Program-made: the position numbers and the translations under genes
The notes under the pieces: generated by a model
What the model was told of the DNA's origin: nothing
The model's database searches: none
The model's input: only the letters and a program-made list of their open reading frames with translations
Part shown: positions 1 to 7,158 of the stretch, piece after piece
How positions within the stretch are numbered: the first letter of the stretch is position 1
Layout of the letters: each line of letters begins with the position of its first letter
Source: Obelidium mucronatum
Taxonomy: Eukaryota; Chytridiomycota; Chytridiomycetes; Chytridiales; Chytriomycetaceae
Direction of reading: 5' to 3'
Length of the DNA: 12,057 nt
Assembly (NCBI GenBank): GCA_025765595.1
Contig: JAIVFH010000629.1
Location: 1-12,057 of the forward strand

Positions 1-1
1 C

Positions 2-486
2 GCCCGTACTCCGGTCACTGTCATTCCTCTCGAAGACCCACAACCTTTCATCCCTTCGAAGAGAATCATTACTCCTCCCGCATCCACTGCAAACAACATC
101 CCAGAAGAGCAAAAGTTTGTTCCGGGGCTACGTCAGGGAGTTGTGAACCATAACTCCAGTAGCTTCACGTTGGGGATTGATCAACTTTCAGTTTCAGATT
201 CCGACTCGAACACAGCAGTGGCTGGCACCTCTTCAAACACTCGCAAGCTTGAAAGCAGTGTTGTTTTGGGTGATGATTCTCCCCGTTCTCCGGAATTGGA
301 CTCGTAAGCATAAGCCAGGTGTCAAGTGGTAGTTGAAGACTAAGGAGGAAGCCGTTGAGGAATTTGGGTGAATTCAGTGGATACGATGGTGTTGAAGGAA
401 AAGCCAGTAAAGATGACAAGAAGCTTGATCCTGCAAGTGTCGAAATGGTTGCTGGAAAGAACTCTGGGAAGCACCGAGTTTATTGA
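2..486 (+). CDS. C-terminal end of an unidentified low-complexity protein (partial at 5' side)
   Basis: The frame starting at base 2 is open to a TAA at 305-307, but that TAA lies inside a good splice donor (GTAAGC at 304). Joining 2-303 to 348-486 (acceptor GAG, intron of 44 bases; 345 is an equally in-phase alternative) continues the frame to TGA at 484-486. That gives about 147 residues without the missing N-terminus. The peptide is rich in Ser, Pro, Asn and Asp, with no membrane segment and no catalytic motif. Two short motifs resemble each other, SSSFTLGID and ESSVVLGDD. They recall the S-S-x-x-LG-x-D pattern of Jupiter/HN1-type microtubule-associated proteins, but this is weak. An AATAAA follows at 545-550. 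I do not recognise the gene with confidence. The coding call rests on frame continuity across the intron and on composition. Confidence 0.5.
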
Positions 487-544
487 AAGTGTGTCTTACA
501 GTTCTCACTCCTTGCACAAATCAAGAAAGAGGTTTCTAACATTC

Positions 545-561
545 AATAAAGCTATTTTATT
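545..561. terminator. Overlapping convergent poly(A) signals
   Basis: AATAAA on the plus strand (545-550) serves the gene ending at 486. AATAAA on the minus strand (561-556) serves CZIB, whose stop codon is at 616. Only five bases separate the two hexamers, so the site is nearly an inverted repeat. Each lies about 55-60 bases past its stop codon, a normal distance. Function is inferred from the hexamers and the gene arrangement. Confidence 0.6.
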
Positions 562-615
562 GATGCGTGTTTCTTTCAGTTTCTTGTTCTTCCCTGTTCA
601 TCGCATAATTCTTCA

Positions 616-1330
616 TCAGTTCTTCGACTTGACAAAGGTTCCTTGAATATCAGTGACACCCACAGAGCAGCTTCCCTTTTCATCATAACCAGCCCAGTCC
701 CTCTCCCCTTCCTCGAATTCAATATCATCAAATACGGTTCCAGATTCAATTCCTTCCGCAATCCATGATTGTCCATGAGTAGGCTTCCAATCAATGAAAT
801 CAAGACCTCTCGTTTCAATCGTGAGTACTTTTTGTGGTGCTGCATTGTCGCTCGTGTATGGTTTGAATGAGTCCTTTAGAATTGCTGTTGGGTATAGTCA
901 CAATGAGTATACATCATTCATAAACATGATCAGCAAAACACAGAAGCGAAATTTAATACTTTACATGCATTCGTTTGGGTCTTGCATGACTTGCATTTCA
1001 TGTTAAAGTTGGCTGAGCCTCTGCTGTTTGGGATCTCTTCTTCTTCGACAGAGTTGAATGAAATCCACCCATTGTGGTCTTCATGGCAGTTTGTGCATTT
1101 GACCTAACAATACAGACAGCTTTTTGAGCGAAATGGCCGAAAACCAACAAGTCTCACAACAAACAAAAACAAAAACTCAACTCTAAAGCTCCACTCATAG
1201 TCCTTGCCAGATACCCTCAAATTGGTAAGATTTTCGAGCTCGGCAGTAATTACTAGATCGAGTTTCTGGATTTGAAAAGATTCAGAATTCTGTATAGGGA
1301 TTGGGTGGAGCTTCACCACTCAACTGGCAT
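616..1330 (-). CDS. CZIB: CZIB / DUF866 CXXC-motif zinc-binding protein
   Basis: Complete gene in four exons (minus strand): 1330-1325, 1265-1182, 1103-965 and 884-616, with introns of 59, 78 and 80 bases. The spliced product is about 165 residues, against about 160 in the human protein. The N-terminus MPKLDLVITAELENLTNL aligns without gaps to the human start, which fixes the tiny 6-base first exon. The zinc site is two CXXC pairs, CTNC (about residues 33-36) and CKSC (about 67-70), each followed by family-typical sequence. The second half carries the RGLDF...W, AEGIESGT and DWAGYDEK blocks of the family. Homologues are small soluble single-domain zinc proteins of poorly defined cellular role. 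The first two introns use GTTGAG donors and the third GTAAAG. Phases are consistent and the aligned lengths between exons match the family, so the model is strong; the first exon is the least certain part. Confidence 0.9.
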
Positions 1331-2009
1331 TTTTTTTTCAATTATTCTTTATTTATCAGCACTTTGAAGTGCTTCCAAAAGCTTCTAAAATACTGTTTGT
1401 TTCAAAAAGAAAGACATAAATGAACGTTAGAACAACAACAAAATAAACAACCAACATCCAAATATGCAAACTTACGATTATTATCGGCATCACCGTGTTG
1501 GTCGCTCCAAAAGGAGGCATATGGACCAATAGTGCTGGGTTGGTGGACCTGGCAATTTATGTTGATTGAATAATAATCGAGACCCTTCGGTCATTTGTGT
1601 GTTCTTGAATTTCTTGAATTAGAATCGAATTGGAAGCCAACGAAAGAATCGAGATTTGGCACAAGTCGGATAGGAGCTTGACAAAGTTGAGAACTTGACT
1701 GGATAACCGAGTTCTGGTCGTGAAAAGGCCAGGGGAATGCGGAGCCATCGCTGAAGATTCTATCTTTTGAGATGGTTTTGTGATGATTCAAGGGGGAAAA
1801 GCGGCTGGTTCTGATCTGAAATGACATGAAATAAATACTTCGGAAAATTTTCCCCCTTGTTCTCATGTGTTTTCGTAAATAATAAGGGGCGTTCTTTTAC
1901 ATTAATTGATTTTGTGTTGAGTACATAAGTATGGTATTCGAAATTGGGTTGGGTTTGAAACAAACAGTAACAGAAAATAACAAATGTTTTATATATTCAG
2001 CTATTAAGT
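1331..2009 (-). other. Gene-poor interval: probable CZIB leader/promoter and CNBD gene 3' end
   Basis: No open frame here resembles a known protein. The minus strand carries a good intron (donor GTAAGT at 1475, CTAACG branch-like site at 1430-1425, acceptor CAG ending at 1393). The simplest reading is an intron in the CZIB 5' leader. A minus-strand AATAAA at 1353-1348 lies just 18 bases before the CZIB start, which would instead suit the 3' end of a tiny separate gene. A 16-base palindrome, AGCACTTTGAAGTGCT, lies at 1358-1373. Minus-strand open frames of 60-90 codons occur between 1557 and 1963. They overlap one another in different frames, so I do not call them genes. The 3' end of the cyclic-nucleotide gene must lie just below 2010, but I see no canonical hexamer for it. 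Confidence 0.4.
1393..1475 (-). other. Predicted intron upstream of CZIB
   Basis: The donor GTAAGT, the branch-like CTAACG about 32 bases before the acceptor, and an acceptor ACAG together form one of the best intron signal sets in the window (83 bases). If retained, it would extend a 54-codon minus-strand frame starting at an ATG near 1521 into a very hydrophobic segment, which looks like a chance product of a T-rich intron. The intron may lie in the CZIB 5' untranslated leader or in a small unrecognised gene. Confidence 0.45.
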
Positions 2010-4692
2010 TTAAAACTCTATGTCGACTCTCTGATTCTCTCTCCCTTGAATACACTCCTCATCCAGATGCGGCCTCCCCGTCCTCCTAACCACGTGCTTC
2101 AAAGTATCTCCCAACACATGGTCTTTATACCTCATCCACTCACACCTCTCTAAATAAAGCCTCTGAAACCTTTCCACAGCCGCATCCCCTTCCAAAACTT
2201 CCATCAGCCCCAAATAATCCACAGCAACTCTCCGTACAAGGTCAGGAAACGCTTGCATCTCCTTGACAAATGTATGCTTATTAATCGCCACGTATTTCAA
2301 ACTGGTTGCGGCTGTCAATGAAAATCCGGATTTTGTTGCTTTTGAAATGTCGAGGAAGGATCCGAGGGTGGCGATTTGGCTGGGGGATCCGACAGAGGCG
2401 AAGGCGGAGGCGGTCCCGTAGTGTTCGCCTTCATTGATTTTGGTGATTCGAGCGAGACGGGTGATTTTTTGGGATGCGTGTGTTGTAGTTGTTGTTGTTG
2501 AGGGGAGAGGGTATGGGTGGAGTTTGAACCTGTTGGCATCGGGGCTGGTTTTTACTTTTGATAGGTGGATGCATTTCGAGAGGTGGCATTGTCCTTCACT
2601 GTTGTGGTGTTTTTTTTTGATTTAGTTTTGAAATCGCCATTACTGAAAACAATACTCACCAAACAAGATACACGTATTTAGGAACATCTCCCTCCGTTAT
2701 AATATGCGTGTTTGGCTGAACTTCCACCACTTGAGAAGTTTGCGCGAGGCTCCGAATCACTTTTTTCCCAAATCGAGCAAAGAAAGGACTATTGCTAATC
2801 AAAGTGATTCTCTCATTCAGTGATCTGATTGTCTCGTGTTTCAGAATGGGTTCGAAATCGTCTCGTGTTAACCAGAGGAGCTCTGTTTCTTTGGTAGTGA
2901 TGACGGTGGCTTGTCGTTTTGCTTCGGCCGGACCCAGGAGTGCGAGTTCTCCGAAACTTTGACCGGTTGACATGGTCAAGACGAGGTGTGTTCGTGAATC
3001 CGTTTCCTTGTATACTTCCAACTGTCCAGACATGATAAAGTAAAAGTTTTGTGCAACATGACCCTTATTGCGAAAAAGAAGAAAAAATTATGCATATACA
3101 ATTAAAATTAAAAGAATATAGAAGGTAATACCTGCTTCAAAATAGTCCTTCCAGCGCCAAACTTGCTGTACCCAATAACGCGCCCCATGGCCATCTTGGT
3201 CTCTTTGCTATAACTAGAAAATCCAGGAAGCCCCTTCATCATTTTACTCAACTCAATCACATCCTCCTCACTCCGATTCCCTGGAACCTTCAAAAGCGCT
3301 TCTGTAACCCGTTCAGAACCTCCCAAAGGTTTCGCTTTGGCCTTGAACCTGTCGAGATTGAATTCCAAATCCTCGTTGGATCCATCATTGACTTCATTTT
3401 GATCGTATTTGAAAAATGTGCGGTTGATTGTGATTGCATTGGTTGCATGGATCATTCTGATTACTTTCCGGATCGCCCAGCGCCAGAGAGAGCGGTAGCG
3501 GAAGTTCCGGGTTGCCCGCCGGGCAAGAACTCTGGCATTTACGACTGTACTAAAGTGGACTGGTTTTCTTTTGGCGGCGGCAGTGTTTGGAGAACATGGC
3601 TCCATTTCGAGATCATCATTGCTTTGATAATCCGAGTACAGAGATGAAATCGACGATAATGCAGAAGTAACCATGACGGATTCGTTCCTTGCCTTGATTG
3701 AAGAAAGAGCGTTCCTGATTTTTGTGTCGTGTTTGGATAATGCGGTTTGCACATCTCCCAGTGCGGTTGTCGTTGAGTTGCGACGACTCACTGATCTTGA
3801 ATTGTTGACAAGAGCTGTTGCAGATTCTTGGCTGTTGATTGACTCTCGTCTTTTGTTTTCAAGATCTTCGCTTTGGCGGCGCATTTGTTCAAATTGGACG
3901 CTTCGTTGACGACTTTCTGGAATCGCGTAGGAAATACTGCCTCTATTACCAAAGGATGGCCGGCAGGAAGCATTGTCGTTGATTTTAAGATTGTTTGCTG
4001 ATTTACTGATTGCTGATGATATTGCATTTACAATTCGAGTGTCGTGGTTTGAAAGCGCCGATTGTAACTCTTTATCGTAGCCATTTCTGTAACTAGGGGT
4101 TCGAGAAAATTTTGAATAGTTTGGTTTTAAGTCGGCTGTGGATGCTGAAACGAAAACTTGTGAGAATATGACAGGTCAAGAGCAAGAATAGCCAACCTTT
4201 CGGACTGCATACAGCGGCATCGTCATCACATTCAATCTTATTGAGGAACATGTATGAAATGCTTCCGCCGTTACAAAATGACGAGAGCGATGCTGACGAC
4301 GAAATATCTGGATTTGAGGCGCCAGCGATATCATGCGAATTGGTGGTATGGATATTAATTGCGGGAATAAACTGAACCGTTGCTGCTGCTGTTGGATTGA
4401 TGGCTAACGGACTCTTTCCATTTTGCTTGACATCGCTCTTTTTTGTCAAAGAAGTTGGAAGCGATGCGACGCGAGGAAGAATCAAGGCAACTCGCGGGAG
4501 GCCCTTTTCAAGATGCCCCAAAGATTCGCTTCTTGTTTCGCCTTGAAGCCGCGAGTATTTCGCCACTGTAAAGTTTGCGGATTTTGAGAGGAAGTTGTGT
4601 TTTCCAAGATGCTCAAAGTTGCTGATTGGCGGCAGTCCGTTATTCGTGTCCCAGATGTTTTCTGTGGCTGTTTCAAGCGTCTGAGACGCCAT
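2010..4692 (-). CDS. Protein with two cyclic-nucleotide-binding domains (CNBD2-like)
   Basis: Four exons on the minus strand (4692-4197, 4144-3132, 3063-2660, 2544-2010) sum to 2448 bases, 815 residues in one open frame. Introns are 52, 68 and 115 bases; the donors are GTTGGC, GTATTA and GTGAGT. The first 370 residues are Ser/Asn-rich and probably disordered. A basic, Trp/Arg-rich helical stretch follows (about 372-402), then CNBD1 (about 480-600) and CNBD2 (about 615-760). CNBD1 has KQGHVAQNFYFIMSGQLEVY and the phosphate-binding cassette FGELALLG with Arg553 before QATV. That keeps the Glu and Arg that contact the nucleotide, so it can plausibly bind cAMP or cGMP. CNBD2 has YGTAS in place of FGE-L/T-A and is probably non-binding. 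There is no kinase, channel or GEF domain. The order (basic helix, then CNBDs) resembles CNBD2-type proteins of flagellated eukaryotes rather than a PKA regulatory subunit, whose dimerisation domain is absent. The ATG at 4692 begins MASQTLET; the frame is open slightly further upstream but lacks an ATG there. Confidence 0.85.
2530..2659 (-). other. CNBD gene intron 3 with two in-phase acceptors
   Basis: The donor GTGAGT at 2659 pairs with an acceptor CCAG ending at 2545 (115-base intron, preferred) or ACAG ending at 2530 (130 bases). The two are 15 bases apart, so either keeps frame and the choice adds or removes five residues (CPDAN-type turn) in the first strands of CNBD2. I prefer 2545 because it supplies the turn expected between the YLV and FKL strands. 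Confidence 0.55.
3699..3752 (-). repeat. Internal peptide repeat, copy 2, in the CNBD protein
   Basis: This is the second copy (residues 297-314) of the 18-residue motif found at residues 192-209. Both copies keep the core ALSxHDT followed by I, then NA and SS. The DNA sequences have diverged more than the peptides, which suggests selection on the peptide rather than a recent duplication. Confidence 0.7.
4014..4067 (-). repeat. Internal peptide repeat, copy 1, in the CNBD protein
   Basis: Residues 192-209 read LQSALSNHDTRIVNAISS. A second copy about 105 residues later (297-314) reads VQTALSKHDTKIRNALSS. Twelve of 18 positions are identical and the rest are mostly conservative. The hydrophobic spacing suggests an amphipathic helix. 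It lies in the otherwise low-complexity N-terminal half. Confidence 0.7.
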
Positions 4693-4849
4693 TCGTTCTG
4701 TTGTCTTTGTTGATACTTTTAACAATATTGACAATGAGTTTTTTTCAGAAGATAAGGTTCAAACCAATCAGAAACAAGATGTGTAATGGGGCAAAAAGCC
4801 CTCATTTCCAATTTCCAGTTTATAATTTTCAATTTCCAACAACCCATCG
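4693..4849. promoter_or_regulatory. Divergent promoter region (157 bp) between CNBD and DUF726 genes
   Basis: This is the only space available for both promoters. It holds two exact copies of CAATTTCCA, at 4809-4817 and 4830-4838, spaced 21 bp (two helical turns), within a run of similar TTTCC/ATTTTC elements just before the plus-strand start. I see no TATA box placed convincingly for either gene. Assignment as a promoter rests on position. Confidence 0.45.
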
Positions 4850-7075
4850 ATGCTTCTGCAGCTGCAGAAACTGTTTACTCCGCCGCAGAAGATCGCGTAC
4901 GCCGGCATGGTGGAGCTGCTGCTAGCGGGCAGCCGCTTCGAGCCCCGCTGGCGGCAGCACACGTCCCGCCACCTGTTTGCGTTCCTCGACGTCAGCGCCG
5001 AAGAACAAGCAATGCTCGCCAACCTGGCGGATCCACAGGCGCAGTTGGTGCCGGGGGACCTGGTGCACGGCCTGTGCGGCGTTGAAGTCGATGTTGATCA
5101 AGGGGAGGTTGATGATGAAGACTCGGTCGCTACGCTTGCGGGCAAGGACTGCATCAAAGAGACTATTATTGCCCACTTGCTGATTTTGCTCGTGAGCGGA
5201 AACAACGCCGTGTACGATGCGAGAGCAAGGGCGTTGCTCCTGCAAGTGGCGGATGTGCTGAAGCTGACGCTCCTGGATGTTGTTCGGGTCGAGTCAGAAG
5301 TTCGTGACTCGCTTGGTCTGAAAACAAGTCTTCTTTCCGATGGATCGGCAAAAGAGGAAGTGGATCGGAGAAACAGGACTGATTCTGTAAAACGGGTTGC
5401 ATACGTAACTCTTGCCACAATAGGTATTAAGAAGCTCTGTTTTTTTCACCAATGTTGTTATACTGAATGTTTTTGGTTTTTGATTCAAGCTGGGGGCGTT
5501 TTGATTGGTGCAACAGCTGGTTTAGCGGGTCCTGCGGTGGCTGGAGCCTTTACATCAGCACACGCTATACACTGTGGTGGAACTGCGGCTGTAGGTCTAG
5601 GGTCAACTGGAGTAGCACTTTTTGCGACTGGTGGAGCTGTAACAGCAGGAGGTGAAAAAGTCCCCCCGTCATGTCCCCTCCAAATTAGCTTATACCTCGA
5701 ATAATATCAATCAGGAATGTCGGGATTCAAAATCATGAAGAAAACACGAGGAATTTCAGAGTTTGAGTTCATTTCATCTGACAGCCAGAAATCAATCGAG
5801 TCGGATTTCGAAGCCGTTTCACTGACAGAAGCTACAACACAAAAACCGTGCCACAAGACAAATACCATCACTCTTCATTCGCCAATATCCCCAACATCTC
5901 CCCTACCTGCAAAATCCTCGCCATCACCAGTGGATCTCGAGTCAAATACACAACCCACCACCGCCAATCTAAAAAAACCCATGAACGTAATCATCAGTGT
6001 CCCCGGCTTCCTCGGCTCCACAAACTCATCCCAAACAGACGCACTATCACCCTTCGAGCCCCTCTCTCCTTACGGCGACTCATTCACTCTTCTCTATGAA
6101 TCAGAAACCCTTCAAACCTTGAACGCAGCCATCACACTCACAACTTACTACACACACCTGAAAAAACAAACCATCCAAAAAAGCGCGTCCTCTTCTTCCA
6201 ACGGTAGACAGAAAACCCTTGTCGAGTCGATGGTCGGTCCACTTTGGGACCATCGCATTTCATACCTGATTGACAAGCCATGGGCAATCGCCTTGGAAAA
6301 AGCAAAGGCGTGTGGATACCTGTTGGCTGATGCGATTGAAATGAGGATTCAAGGGGGCAGACCTGTCACGCTGGTTGGATTCAGTTTAGGCGCCAAGGTT
6401 GTGTATCATGCCTTGCTGGAACTTTCCCGACGCGGCGGTGGTGGTGGTGGTGGTACCGGAAATAGTAACGGAAAGAGTTCTGATGGTGGAAAGACGACGG
6501 CGAGTGTTCAGTCATATGTGGATAGTGTGTATTTGATTGGTTGTCCCGCGGTTGTTGAGGTTGCGGATTGGAAGCAGATTGCGCACGTTGTGACGGGGAA
6601 AATCGTGAATGCTTATTCCATGCAGGATGCAGTTTTACAGCTTCTCTACAGACGGGAGCTGTACGCCGCTGCCGCCGCCGGTGGTGGCAGTGGTGTGTCC
6701 AATTGCCAAGTTGCCGGGCTAGGACCTGTCGCTGGGTTGGACAACATTGTAGAAAACATATGCCTGGACAGTATTATTCAAGATCATGTAGATTACTATA
6801 GTAGAATGAATTCAGTTCTGGAATTGTGTGGATTTGCGCTTGTAGATGGCGGTCAACAAAGGTCCGAGAAGGAAGAAGCAGAATCGGCTCGAGTTCGATT
6901 TGAAACTGATTTGGAGGATGCGCAAGAGCGATTCAAGGACGAATGGAATCGGGACGTGGATTTGGTTCCGAAGCAAGAAGCCTATGACCAAAGTAACGGA
7001 GTAATTGGGGGAAACAAGGGGCTGTTTAGTTGGTTGAGCAAAAGCTCCGAAACTTTGAAGTCGCGTCGTAATTAA
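4850..7075 (+). CDS. DUF726 / TMCO4-type membrane alpha/beta hydrolase
   Basis: Three exons (4850-5423, 5490-5651, 5715-7075; introns 66 and 63 bases) give 698 residues in one frame. Residues about 1-180 are a helical region. A Gly/Ala-rich hydrophobic stretch (about 183-246) forms the membrane segment typical of the family, followed by SGFKIMKKTRGISEFEF. The hydrolase domain starts at NVIISVPGFLGS. It carries the nucleophile elbow GFSLGA (Ser469), a likely acid Asp550 in YSMQDAVL, and a likely base His603 in QDHVDYY, so the triad looks intact. Family members include human TMCO4 and yeast YFL034W (Mil1); a lipase or esterase role is suspected from the fold but substrates are not established. 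Oddities are an insertion of pure Gly after the elbow region (7 Gly, 6434-6454) and another Ala/Gly-rich loop near residue 570. The gene is convergent with the SMP-domain gene. The start is the first ATG that leads directly into family-like sequence (LFTPPQKIAYAGMVELL). Confidence 0.9.
6434..6454 (+). repeat. GGT trinucleotide run encoding poly-Gly
   Basis: GGC followed by consecutive GGT codons encodes seven Gly residues in a surface loop of the hydrolase, shortly after the nucleophile elbow. It is probably length-variable between strains. Confidence 0.7.
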
Positions 7076-7158
7076 AATTTTAACATCGTTACAGTTACAA
7101 TTGTGAAGCTGAGGCATTTGCTATCTTAAATCTCATAGTACTACTCTATATTCACGGG
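7076..7158. terminator. Convergent 3' ends of the DUF726 and SMP-domain genes
   Basis: Only 83 bases separate the two stop codons, so the 3' untranslated regions of the converging transcripts must overlap or be very short. An ATTAAA variant hexamer at 7071-7076 overlaps the plus-strand stop codon. I found no canonical AATAAA on either strand here. Confidence 0.35.

Noticed and set aside
576..845. 89-codon minus-strand ORF
   Set aside because: It is in a different frame from the CZIB last exon, which occupies 884-616 with clear family sequence.
1470..1521. Minus-strand 54-codon ORF (1521 down to about 1360) with a membrane-like segment
   Set aside because: Most of the hydrophobic part lies inside a good GTAAGT...ACAG intron; its composition is that of a T-rich intron.
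1471..1562. Plus-strand frame reading a hydrophobic stretch then APKGG, suggestive of V-ATPase subunit e
   Set aside because: No ATG, no acceptor upstream, the hydrophobic part is too short, and it ends at a stop after about 30 residues. The minus-strand donor at 1475 explains the sequence better.
2643..2659. A 17-base intron in the CNBD gene
   Set aside because: It is far shorter than the other introns here (44-115 bases); the 115-base intron ending at 2545 keeps phase and gives a sensible domain.
4693..4734. Upstream extension of the CNBD protein from a TTG codon
   Set aside because: There is no ATG in the extension; the ATG at 4692 is the natural eukaryotic start.
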